In this document: positions 1 through 9,252 of the stretch, in pieces
How the letters are laid out: every line of letters starts with the position of its first letter
Numbering within the stretch: position 1 is the first letter of the stretch
Source of the DNA: Paulinella micropora
Taxonomy: Eukaryota; Cercozoa; Imbricatea; Euglyphida; Paulinellidae
Direction of reading: 5' to 3'
Length of the DNA: 43,679 bases
Assembly: GCA_019918135.1 (NCBI GenBank)
Contig: WBZZ01003898.1
Coordinates: 102,501-146,179, forward strand
The notes under the pieces: model-generated
The model's input: only the letters and a program-made list of their open reading frames with translations
What the model was told of the DNA's origin: nothing
The model's database searches: none
Program-made: the position numbers and the translations under genes

Positions 1-47
1 AAAAGATAGTATAGAGAGAGAGTGTCTCACCTCTATGTCTTATGTGT

Positions 48-90
<43 letters not shown>

Positions 91-434
91 GTGAGAAAGC
101 AGTAGTCTGTACGACTTTCTCTGAAAATTTAATCTCTTTCTCCACTCCTCTTCTCTTTTGCTCTTTTTGTTTTTGTATCTGTTATGAGGTACTAGGACCT
201 ACGTACAGATAGTGTCAAAGATGCTTGAGAAGCACTCCTTGAGAAGTCGACTTGTCGTCTGATAGGTGTTCAGACCTACAGAGATTTGCAAAAATACTCT
301 GATGTGTGTGACTTGAGATGCAACTAAGTGCACAGAAGACTTGAGAGGGAGAGTACTATGATCGTGTCCTTCAAGTTTGTTTGTCACTGTGAGTGTTTGT
401 TCGTACGTCTGTTGACTTACTGATACCTACTTGT
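1..434. other. Non-coding left flank with poly-T run
   Basis: No convincing gene is seen here. A T homopolymer of roughly 39 bases runs from about 51 to 89, followed by pyrimidine-rich and then mixed sequence that leads directly into the telomere-like array. By position it would be the subtelomeric side of the left array. Confidence 0.5.
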
Positions 435-514
435 TGTTAGGGTTGTTGTTAGGGTTGTTGTTGTTGTTGTTGTTGTTGTTAGGGTTGTTGTTGTTGTTGT
501 TGTTGTTGTTAGGG

Positions 515-549
<35 letters not shown>

Positions 550-553
550 AGGG

Positions 554-585
<32 letters not shown>

Positions 586-628
586 AGGGTTGTTAGGGTT
601 GTTAGGGTTGTTAGGGTTGTTGTTAGGG

Positions 629-660
<32 letters not shown>

Positions 661-700
661 AGGGTTGTTGTTGTTGTTGGGCTTGTTGTTGTTGTTAGGG

Positions 701-741
<41 letters not shown>

Positions 742-885
742 AGGGTTGTTGTTGTTGTTGTTGTTAGGGTTGTTGTTGTTGTTGTTGTTGTTGTTGTTAG
801 GGTTGTTGTTGTTGTTGTTAGGGTTGTTGTTGTTGTTGTGTTTGTTGTTAGGGTTGTTGTTAGGGTTGTTGTTAGGTTGTTAGGG

Positions 886-923
<38 letters not shown>

Positions 924-1008
924 AGGGTTGTTGTTAGGGTTGTTGTTGTTGTTGTTAGGGTTGTTGTTGTTGTTGTTAGGGTTGTTGTTAGGGTTGTTGT
1001 TGTTAGGG

Positions 1009-1046
<38 letters not shown>

Positions 1047-1387
1047 AGGGTTGTTGTTAGGGTTGTTGTTAGGGTTATTAGGGTTGTTGTTAGGGTTGTT
1101 GTTGTTGTTGTTGTTGTTGTTATGGTTGTTGTTAGGGTTGTTGTTAGGGTTGTTAGTTAGGGTTGTTGTTTTTGTTGTTAGGGTTATTGTTGTTGTTAGG
1201 GTTGTTGTTAGGGTTGTTGTTAGCGTTGTTGTTAGGGTTGTTGTTAGGGTTGTTAGGGTTGTTGTTGTTGTTGTTGTTGTTGTTAGGGTTGTTGTTGTTG
1301 TTAGGGTTGTTGTTGTTGTTGTTGTTGTTAGGGCTGTTGTTGTTGTTGTTGTTAGGGTTGTTGTTGTTGTTGTTAGGGTTGTTGTTG
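430..1387 (+). repeat. Telomere-like array, G-rich strand, TTAGGG with TTG runs
   Basis: Nearly 1 kb consists of TTAGGG separated by variable runs of TTG, with rare variants (TTGGGC near 678, TAGCG near 1222, TATGG near 1122). The plus strand is the G-rich strand, so if this is a telomere the chromosome terminus would lie to the right. Open frames across it (poly-Leu, poly-Val or poly-Asn) are artefacts of the 3-base periodicity. The irregular TTG expansion suggests slippage by telomerase or in replication; that is inference. Confidence 0.8.
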
Positions 1388-1591
1388 CAAATGTCTTTAC
1401 TGGAGCTACTCAACTTCATTTGGGGAGTGTTTGAGTGTGCTATACTCTATGAGTACCAGTCTGCGAAAAGTGTGCTGCCATGGAGGACCAGAGCACTGGC
1501 CAGGTTGCTTGATCCTGGTCAGGACATCGAATGAATAAAGAAGGGAGAAAGAGAGTTTAAAAGCAAGAACCTGCGAGTGCAGCTTAATGTC

Positions 1592-3342
1592 ATGGATGTG
1601 CCTTTGAAACTTATGGAGGCCAAGTTAATTGACTTTGGCAAACTCCAACAAACTAAATTTGGCAGGGACACTCACCCAGTCCTGCAGGAAATAGAAGGGG
1701 AAGTCGGAGGGGTGACGAAGCTGAAAAAACTGCATGCTGCCTTTCAAAAGGACGATGCATGGAAGAGGTGGGCTCAGACGAAGGATCATACGATCTTGGA
1801 GCCGAAGCAGACACTCCCTGCTACTAACAAAGCAACAGAGAAGAAGATGGAGGAGAAAACTGTGCTTCTTCGGAAGGCAGCCGAGCTCATGTCATTCTTT
1901 CATCATGCTCAAGACCTGCACATCAGGGATATAGCAACAGAAAAAGAAAGGAGTTGGAGGCACAAATTGCATTGGCTAGGGCGACGGCAAAAAGGCAGGC
2001 ACTTTCCTCTGGAACTTTTCTGTCTCCCCCTAGTTTCGCCTCGCCAACCCATGCAGCCCCTCCCGCCTCTACGACTGGCTCAGCGCCTACCACTGTCATT
2101 GTCAACAATAACGACAAGAAGGACAGACAGGCTATCATGCAGGCCTTCCAAAAATATACCAAGTCCGATCCAACTGCTCTTACGCTGTATGCAGAGACAG
2201 CGAGTCAGAAGGATACGGATGCTGGCCTTCGTGACAAGCTCCGAAGGATAGATGCTTGTATGAAGCAGCATCCAACGGACGAAACACAAGAGTATGAGGC
2301 GTTGTCCACCTTGTTGGACCCATCAATCCTTACACAAGGGTTTGATGTAGCTGCATACAAAACGTTACGAGCGGGAGTGGTGTCGGCTAGAAAGACCACC
2401 ACAGACCTGCAATGCACGGTGCCATTTGCAGTCCTCTTGCAATATTTTAAAACTCATGGGTATCAGCACCTGTGCACTGGTACTTTGATTGGGTTCGAAA
2501 TTTTTCAAGAGGTGAACACATGGTTAGGCGATAGCACGAGGTTGGCGGCGATCCTCACGGATGTCAGCGCCAAGTACGGGCTCTTTTATAGCAGGAAGTT
2601 CATCATTCTGTACTTCTTGAGCGCTTTGTGTGCCAGACACCCGAGCAAGCTCGCACTGCTCATACAATCATGTCCGTCCTTCAAGGCGGTGAAGAAGGGG
2701 GACTTTTTGGAAACCAATATATACGAGAAGACTGTTGCGGCTACTCAGCCGGACGACCTGTTCAAGGAGGTGCTCGACGCGTGTTCCGAATTGGACACTG
2801 CCACTGAGTCACTCTCCAGTACCACGACACAGGGGGTTGTAGGTGCCCAAGCAGCACATGCAACTCGGGTGGCAGGTCTGAAGAGAGGGAGAGATGAGAA
2901 GGTACCTTGTTACCGCTATTTCTCATACATGACGTGCAAGAACGAGCAAGAGCTTGGCTTAGGCAACTGCCCATACAGCCATGACTCTGATGATGTGAGG
3001 ATGCGAAATACCTTCTTGCGAGAGCTCAAAGGCAGCAGAAGGGGCACATACTTCATGTACAAGAAGGAGTTGGAGGAGAGGAAGTGGAGTGCAAATATGG
3101 TCGACGATGCGGAGTTCCGCGGTGCCATCATTTCCTTCCTTGAGAAGATGCAGAAGAAGGAGGCGAAAGAACAACAACAGGGCCGACCAATGGCGCCGAC
3201 AAGAGGAGGAGGAATGAGAGGATCGTCTCGAGGGTCCCGAGGGACGCAAAGAGGAGGAGGAAGGGGAGGTCGAGGCCACACGGGCTATCGTCCAAGTGGA
3301 GGCTGGACCCCAACGAGGACCCCAACGCACCCTCCCAGATGA
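1592..3342 (+). CDS. gag: Gag-like protein with CCCH zinc finger and RG-rich tail (frameshifted)
   Basis: This would be the nucleocapsid/capsid protein of the retroelement. I chose the ATG at 1592. The first part (to about 1945, Lys/Glu-rich, likely coiled coil) is in one frame and the rest (about 1954-3342) in the next, with the switch in an A-rich stretch, so one base is probably gained or lost. The middle is a globular alpha-helical region of capsid type. Near 2908-2985 is a Cys-x7-Cys-x10-Cys-x3-His cluster, a CCCH-type finger rather than the usual CCHC knuckle. The C-terminus is Arg/Gly-rich (RGG-like), suited to RNA binding. It ends at a TGA after which the same frame stays open for 42 codons. 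Assignment rests on position, the zinc finger and the basic tail; no capsid signature was recognised with certainty. Confidence 0.7.
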
Positions 3343-3471
3343 AGCGGATACTGGAATAGCTCTAGCTCCAGTTCCAGCTCCAACTATCCCCAGCAGGCAT
3401 ATGCCGCTGCGAGTGGGGACCAACAAGACGCTGGCACCGACCCAGGTGAGCGTATTGAAGTCTTAGAATGA

Positions 3472-4074
3472 CGGGAGGAGAAGAGGGAGAAGGGGACAAA
3501 AACTGTTCTTTTTAATCCGACAGTCACGGTTATGCCTGCTGTTGTTGAACAGAATACGATCAGTCCCGTACCTCCTAGACGTGAAGTTGAAGGCACACAG
3601 CCTCAAAAGCCTCAAGGTAAGCATTTGCTAGTCGATCCTTCGAGAGCTAATATGATAAATGATGCAAATAGGAAGGCGAAGAAGGCGATGGAGGAGAGGA
3701 AACCGAAACCGAATGCTGGGTCTTCGCCTGCAAAGAAACAGCGGGTCGTTTCGCCGCCGACGGACTCAATAGTCTCTACTGTAGACACATGTACACTCAG
3801 TGTACCAGACTCTGTCTCACAGACACCCGAGATACCGGAAGACCCTGATACTCGAGAGGTTAAGCTAGAGAGGAAGGAGGAGGAACGAAAAGATGACAAG
3901 GAACTTGAGCTTAGACTCAAATCCTTAGAACAAAAAATTCATCTGCTAGCGGCTAGTTTACACAGACCGGACGCGCTATGCTACACTGACCTCTTTTGTG
4001 AAACTTTACAAACCACATTGAAAGTTGGTAATGATACGATGGCGAATATTAATATTTTCGGCCGGAAGTTTTGA
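3472..4074 (+). CDS. Gag-pol linker and N-terminal half of retropepsin-like protease
   Basis: This segment is in the gag frame, after a second in-frame TGA (3469-3471). The first internal ATG is 3532. It encodes a Pro/Lys/Glu-rich linker (with a predicted basic patch near residue 70 from that ATG) and then, just before the stop, a short beta-strand segment with Asp-Thr-Met at 4033-4041. Its position matches the Asp-Thr/Ser-Gly active site of retropepsins, and the remaining protease fold continues in another frame from 4071. The frame change falls in a TTTT run, so it may be an indel or, less likely, a minus-one recoding site. The Met in place of Gly is atypical for an active aspartic protease. 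Confidence 0.55.
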   Translation, partial: REEKREKGTKTVLFNPTVTVMPAVVEQNTISPVPPRREVEGTQPQKPQGKHLLVDPSRANMINDANRKAKKAMEERKPKPNAGSSPAKKQRVVSPPTDSIVSTVDTCTLSVPDSVSQTPEIPEDPDTREVKLERKEEERKDDKELELRLKSLEQKIHLLAASLHRPDALCYTDLFCETLQTTLKVGNDTMANINIFGRKF

Positions 4075-7000
4075 ATAGTCACCGGGCATGGGTGGACAAA
4101 AACACTAGAAAAACAAAGGGGACCCTGAAAGGGGTAGGCAGCCGTACAGAAATTACGGGCATCGTCACATTAATTTTTAAATTGACATCCGGTCGAGTAT
4201 ATCGTGCGGACCTCTATGTTGTCCCCGATTACCACGGTTCAATCCTGCTGTCGTATGACCAATTGGCTACGATGGGGGCTGTGATCGATTGCGCCGCACG
4301 GCGGGTAATTTATGGAGTGAAGAGAGGAGAGGAGGAGGATATTAATCCGATGACCGCTACTGACTCCTACGATGCTTTTGAGCTGAGTCTAGCAACGGAG
4401 ATAAAAAAGTTGGCCTTCGTACATGAGGTAACTGAAGCCTATGTGCACCCCTATGTCACAGTGCCGGACGAACTGTCCTGGACCGACAATTGGGAGACGG
4501 AGATGCAGGCGTATACGGTTACGATTCCCGCATGGGACAAAAAGTCTATTGATGACTTAGTCGTAGCGCGTAATGAGGAGATAATATGTGTTGCGAAACA
4601 GTGCCCGTCGTTGGCCAGATTCGCAGAAGGTGGCGGTGCAGATGTCCATATTACTAATGGCTACTGTTACCACGCGAAGGTGTCAGATGAGAAGAGAGAG
4701 GCGTTCGTGCCAAGGAGGAAGGGGCGTATCCCCGATACTCCAGCGGATGACATTAAAACTTTTATCACTAACTTTTGGGGTGACGTGCCCACCTGGCCGC
4801 GCTCATTAACGGAAGTGAAAAGGTGTTTACGGACTCTGTTTGAGAGCAACAAGCCGTACTCTGTCATTCTGCCATACAATGAGAAGGCGATATGGGCACA
4901 GGAGATAAGGGACCGGCTTATTGATCATCCTATACCGGTGCCCTCCCGCAAGCAACAATTAGTGGTGGCTTGTCGACTCGGGTCTCGTGAGCAGAGCAGT
5001 GCTTACAAGCAGAAGCTCAGAGCCCAGGACAAGTTGAAATTAATACCTCAAGCCTTCACATGCTTTGATGGTTTTTACACCCGTAAGGCTCCGATACAAT
5101 ACGCGAACCTTATTGATATGCTTGTCGGAATTGGCCATGATGATGAGCCGGACACAGTCACGTATGAAAGAACGGGACTAGACGATTTGTCCCAGGAGGA
5201 TATGAGTTTGGAGGAGGACTTAGCGCCCCTCAAGGAGCATAAGAAGATGTCGGAGGAAGATTTCCAAGCGGTGGCGCGGAAAGTCCTAGAAGGAGTGGGC
5301 ACGGAGAGAGAAAAAGAGCTTCTCAAAGCTAAGATGGAGGTGTATAGAGAAATTTTCGACCCTCCTCGGGCAGGTGGTGTAAAGTCTGAGGACTTCACTG
5401 CAGTCATTTACAAGATACCGGGTGCGGAGCCATCTCCGGCACCACGGAGGGCAAATTTGAGCATACATGAGGCGAAGATAGCGGAGGAGAATGTAAGGCA
5501 GTTGCTCAATGAGGACTTTATTAAGAGATCTACATCTCCAATTGTCTCTCAACCGAAAATCGTCCCTAAGCCAGGAGGAGAATGGCGTTTGACGATCACT
5601 TATGCCCGTGTGAATAAGGTGCTAGAGGAAGAGAGAAATCCTCTGCCGACCTTAGAAGAGGGCAGAAGAGTGCTACGGAATGCTAAATTCTATTCGGTCA
5701 TCGACCTTAAGAACGGCTTCTGGCAGATACCACTGGACCAGAAATCCAGATGGCTGACTGCATTCGTTGTCGGTATGGAAATATACCAGTGGAAGGGGCT
5801 TCCGATGGGACTTAAACAGCCCCCGGGACTCTTTCAGAAGGCGATGCAGAAGATGCTGAGCGGTCAATATGACGACCAGTCGGCGGATGGTTTTATGAGA
5901 AGGAGAGGACAGAAGGCGGGAGAATATGCATTTTGCTACATCGATGACATCATCGTATACTCTAACACAATGGAGGAGCATATCGATCATTTGTCAGACG
6001 TCTTCAGGCGCATCGGCGCTTTTGGCCTGAAATGCAACTTAAAGAAATGTCAACTCGCCAAGACAAGTGTGACGTATTTGGGTTACGAGATTTCTCATAA
6101 TAGAGTCTCGATATCGCGCGAAAAGAGAGAGGAGATCGTGAGTAGACAGTTGCCAAGGAATCGCACGGAGTTACACTCGTTTCTTGCGATGGCACAGTAC
6201 TACAGCCAGTTCATACCCGATTGGGGTGCAACTCGAGCTGAGTTGGAGAAGATGATTGATTTCGGAGACTTTGAGAAGTGGGATGAGGAGGCTTTGCAGG
6301 CGTTTAATACACTCAAAGATCTCATTTATAAAGATCCCAAGGACGGCGGATTAGTACTTATGATGCCCGACTTTACGAAGCCGTTCGCAGTCGACACAGA
6401 TGCATCTAAGTTCGCGATCGGTGCGGTGCTGCAACAAGAAGATGAGGAGAAAAAGTTGCGCCCGATCATGTTTATTAGTAGAAAGCTGTGTGCGGCGGAG
6501 CGAAATTACTGCACGCGACAGAGAGAGGCGTTGGCAGTAGTATGGGCTCTCAAGAGGCTCAGAGAATACCTATGGGGAGGACCTCTATTCACGGTTAGGG
6601 CCGATCATCATAACCTTCTTTGGTTGATGAATCATGAACAAACCGGCCGTTTGGCGCGGTGGCAAGCTTTCTTGTCATGTTTCAATTTCACGATGGTCTA
6701 CTTACCGGGAAAGCGAAACATAGTCGCGGATAGCCTTTCCAGGCTAGAGTTTCAGTCAGAGGTGTCGGCTCTCGTATCATCAGTGGAGATGATAGATCTG
6801 TCCACGGACAAGGTGTACGAGGTAAGCCACATAGAGACGATGCAGATGGCAAGAGGCGTTCGTTATGACCGCACGGGTCTACGATATAGTCCTCAAGGCC
6901 CGGATCATGGCATATGCTGTGAGGCACATGTTCTCGAAGACGCTGAGTGGTCTTATGAGGCATATGAGAACGCGAAGGCGAATATAAAAGAAGAGGAGGA

Positions 7001-7160
7001 GACGACTGAGGTCTGTACTGAACCTCCGCAGGAAAATCGAAGCGAGCTTGATGAAGACCCAGAAAGGGTAGGACCATATCGCCTCGCCTACCGCATGGAG
7101 GCAACAACAGGCGACGGATCCGGAGTTCAAGGAGCTCATAACGTTATACAAGAGCCCTAA
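4071..7160 (+). CDS. pol: Pol: protease C-terminus, reverse transcriptase, RNase H
   Basis: The open frame encodes 1,029 residues starting at a non-ATG codon inside the protease, so it must be read by fusion with upstream sequence. Residues 1-80 resemble the second half of a retropepsin (including the hydrophobic-Leu-Gly-like SILLSYDQL strand). A long spacer follows. The reverse transcriptase covers about residues 470-700, with the FYSVIDLKNGFWQIPL block, the LPMGLKQPP block and the catalytic YIDD at residues 623-626 (5937-5948). RNase H begins near residue 775 with DTDASKFAIGAVL and continues through the DHHNLLWLM block. The order RT, RNase H, then integrase is diagnostic of Ty3/gypsy rather than copia. 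The final 20 or so codons are out of frame: the coding signal moves to the integrase frame near 7095, indicating a one-base indel. Confidence 0.9.
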   Translation: MNSHRAWVDKNTRKTKGTLKGVGSRTEITGIVTLIFKLTSGRVYRADLYVVPDYHGSILLSYDQLATMGAVIDCAARRVIYGVKRGEEEDINPMTATDSYDAFELSLATEIKKLAFVHEVTEAYVHPYVTVPDELSWTDNWETEMQAYTVTIPAWDKKSIDDLVVARNEEIICVAKQCPSLARFAEGGGADVHITNGYCYHAKVSDEKREAFVPRRKGRIPDTPADDIKTFITNFWGDVPTWPRSLTEVKRCLRTLFESNKPYSVILPYNEKAIWAQEIRDRLIDHPIPVPSRKQQLVVACRLGSREQSSAYKQKLRAQDKLKLIPQAFTCFDGFYTRKAPIQYANLIDMLVGIGHDDEPDTVTYERTGLDDLSQEDMSLEEDLAPLKEHKKMSEEDFQAVARKVLEGVGTEREKELLKAKMEVYREIFDPPRAGGVKSEDFTAVIYKIPGAEPSPAPRRANLSIHEAKIAEENVRQLLNEDFIKRSTSPIVSQPKIVPKPGGEWRLTITYARVNKVLEEERNPLPTLEEGRRVLRNAKFYSVIDLKNGFWQIPLDQKSRWLTAFVVGMEIYQWKGLPMGLKQPPGLFQKAMQKMLSGQYDDQSADGFMRRRGQKAGEYAFCYIDDIIVYSNTMEEHIDHLSDVFRRIGAFGLKCNLKKCQLAKTSVTYLGYEISHNRVSISREKREEIVSRQLPRNRTELHSFLAMAQYYSQFIPDWGATRAELEKMIDFGDFEKWDEEALQAFNTLKDLIYKDPKDGGLVLMMPDFTKPFAVDTDASKFAIGAVLQQEDEEKKLRPIMFISRKLCAAERNYCTRQREALAVVWALKRLREYLWGGPLFTVRADHHNLLWLMNHEQTGRLARWQAFLSCFNFTMVYLPGKRNIVADSLSRLEFQSEVSALVSSVEMIDLSTDKVYEVSHIETMQMARGVRYDRTGLRYSPQGPDHGICCEAHVLEDAEWSYEAYENAKANIKEEEETTEVCTEPPQENRSELDEDPERVGPYRLAYRMEATTGDGSGVQGAHNVIQEP

Positions 7161-7194
7161 TGAGTTTAAAAAGACTCCGCAGATCAAAGATCAG

Positions 7195-9135
7195 ATGAAG
7201 GAGATGGCGTGGAGAGATGGGCTATTGTGGTACAAGGGCCAGCACGGCAAATTTGCGTCACAGCCGGATACATGGACTCTCTGGGTACCAGAGAAGTTGA
7301 GGCGCTTTATATATGTCGCTGCCCATAACTGCCCCTTGCTGGCACATCCGGGTCGACAAAGAACCCATTGGTTCATAGCGAGGCGATTTTGGTGGAAGGG
7401 GATGAAGGAGGAGATAGACAGAGAAGTGGACGCATGCATCCCATGCAAGACCACAAAGAAACCGCTGAAGGCGAATTTTGGCCTGATCGGTACATTCCCT
7501 TTACACGCCGGGATGTTTGAATTCTTACACATCGATCATGTGGGACCTTTCCCCGAATCGGCCGAAGGGTACAGATACCTTCTTACTGCCATTGATCGAG
7601 CCACCAATTATGTGTGGGTTGTTCCTGTTAAGGACGTTACAGGCAAGACAACTGCGGAGGCTCTGATCGACAGGATCGTCTCGCAGATCGGAGTGCCTAG
7701 AAAGATATGTTCTGATCGAGGTTCTGACTTTAATAATGAAGTCATCGACAGACTATCTAAGTACTACGGGATGAAATGGCAATATGTTACTGCCTATAAC
7801 CCGAGAGCGAATGGCAAGATCGAGCGGGTACATAGACCCCTCAAAGCCTCGCTTAAGATGTACTGTATGAAGAAGGAGAATCAGAGAGCCTGGGTGGAGG
7901 CAGCACCTTCATTTGCCTTTGCAATGAACTGTCTACCCTCATCGGCACTAGGAGGAGCCAGAAGCTCAGTCTCGCCATATCAATTGGTTTACGGCCGAGA
8001 GCCTAGTATCCCAACCTCGCTTCTGCACCCAAACGATACTTGGGCAGATGAGGATGAGTTGTTCGGGATGAGACTAAGAGCGAAGATGGAGGCGGAGCAA
8101 ATAGTTGCGGCGCACAGGGAGGCGGAGCGCAGAAAGACTGATGCACAAGGAGTGCGACAAGCGCACTTAGATCAAGTCCGTTTCCAGGTTGGGGATATTG
8201 TACTCCTGTACCATCCTCAAGTACCCAAGGGGGTTAGCTCTAAGCTGTTTACCCACTGGAAAGGACCATACCAGATCATGGATCAGATGGGACCTCTGAA
8301 CTATAAGATCAGGGGTAGAGGGAAGGTGCAAATCGTGAATGTTCGAAGGCTGATCAAATATGACCCCTTCTTACTTGAGGATGAATCCGTTGAGGAGGCG
8401 TTGAAACGGATGAAGGAGGATTTCAAAGAGGTACCGCCTATCAATAAGGAGGATACCTTAGAAGAGGAAAATGCCTATCGGGCACCAGTCTCGGAGAAGG
8501 AGGAGACCGAGAAGGAGAGTAAGAAAGGCTCAAACCGCAAAAGCGCGGCGGGGACTCAGTCTAAAGCCCCCATAGTCCGCGGCGGTACGAAGGAGAAGTT
8601 CACGGAGGCGCAGATGACGAGAGCGCAAAACGATCTTATTTTTGACCAACCGAGGAAGGTGGCGAGGTCGACGCGAGCGGCGGATGTTCATGGAGGAGGA
8701 GGGGAGAAAGACACTAACCCAAACGCGGGTAATGTGGACATTCGCCATGCGCGGTGGAAGGAAGGCGAGGCGATAGCGACCATCAAGTGGGTCCAAGACG
8801 CTTTTTATCTGATGCGACCGGCAGAACCTCATGTTGCCGATGACACTCTCTCAGATCTTTATCTCATGCGAGCTGTGGCAGTCCCGCAGACTACGCGGGC
8901 AGCACGGACATCGAAGAGATCCTTAGCAGCAAAAACAATACCACCGGTACTCCATTTCTGGAGAAGCATGGAACCTGTTGAGGATCCAAAAGCTAGACAA
9001 TATTTACCGGTATACAAAGACGCAAAAGATTTCGAGACTTGGGATGGTACTATTACCCCTCGAGATAAAGACCACACTGCGTGGACTATTCAGTCACTGC
9101 CTAGGGGAGTGCTGGACATCCCTTTTGACTTATGA
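7195..9135 (+). CDS. Retroelement integrase with GPY/F module
   Basis: This is the integrase end of pol, which inserts the cDNA into host DNA. The true reading begins upstream near 7095 in this frame; 7195 is only the first ATG. The zinc-binding HHCC motif is His51, His58, Cys81, Cys84. The catalytic triad is Asp114, Asp174 and Glu210, with 35 residues between the last two (DD35E). A GPY/F-type module (HWKGPYQI) follows at about residues 360-370. The remaining 270 residues are charged and low complexity with no chromodomain recognised. The open frame stops at TGA 9133-9135, but the same frame stays open for 38 more charged codons to TAA at 9250. Confidence 0.9.
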   Translation: MKEMAWRDGLLWYKGQHGKFASQPDTWTLWVPEKLRRFIYVAAHNCPLLAHPGRQRTHWFIARRFWWKGMKEEIDREVDACIPCKTTKKPLKANFGLIGTFPLHAGMFEFLHIDHVGPFPESAEGYRYLLTAIDRATNYVWVVPVKDVTGKTTAEALIDRIVSQIGVPRKICSDRGSDFNNEVIDRLSKYYGMKWQYVTAYNPRANGKIERVHRPLKASLKMYCMKKENQRAWVEAAPSFAFAMNCLPSSALGGARSSVSPYQLVYGREPSIPTSLLHPNDTWADEDELFGMRLRAKMEAEQIVAAHREAERRKTDAQGVRQAHLDQVRFQVGDIVLLYHPQVPKGVSSKLFTHWKGPYQIMDQMGPLNYKIRGRGKVQIVNVRRLIKYDPFLLEDESVEEALKRMKEDFKEVPPINKEDTLEEENAYRAPVSEKEETEKESKKGSNRKSAAGTQSKAPIVRGGTKEKFTEAQMTRAQNDLIFDQPRKVARSTRAADVHGGGGEKDTNPNAGNVDIRHARWKEGEAIATIKWVQDAFYLMRPAEPHVADDTLSDLYLMRAVAVPQTTRAARTSKRSLAAKTIPPVLHFWRSMEPVEDPKARQYLPVYKDAKDFETWDGTITPRDKDHTAWTIQSLPRGVLDIPFDL

Positions 9136-9252
9136 TTGGGCGCCATCCCGAACGGAATTTGGGACAGTCTTGAGGAGTCGAAGTTTGAATTGACTTTTGC
9201 TGGCGGCCCGCCACCTGGCAAAGAAGTTCGCGCAAGGCGACGAAGGCAGTAA
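9136..9252 (+). other. Open extension of the integrase frame after UGA
   Basis: Directly after the TGA, 38 sense codons follow in the integrase frame, ending with an Arg-rich segment (RARRRRQ) and TAA at 9250-9252. The segment looks like coding sequence (charged, Gly/Pro-containing) rather than random sequence. It may be a readthrough extension, a tail exposed by a nonsense mutation, or chance. Confidence 0.35.

Noticed and set aside
1500..1520. TGGTCAGGACATCG as a tRNA primer-binding site of the retroelement
   Set aside because: It cannot be matched with confidence to a tRNA 3' end, and there is no LTR in front of it.
431..1534. Long poly-Leu, poly-Val and poly-Asn frames in the left array
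   Set aside because: They arise from 3-base periodic TTG/TTAGGG repeats; no other protein features.
4071..7160. Copia-type or DIRS-type retroelement
   Set aside because: Integrase follows RNase H, with DD35E and GPY/F module, which fits Ty3/gypsy; no tyrosine recombinase is seen.
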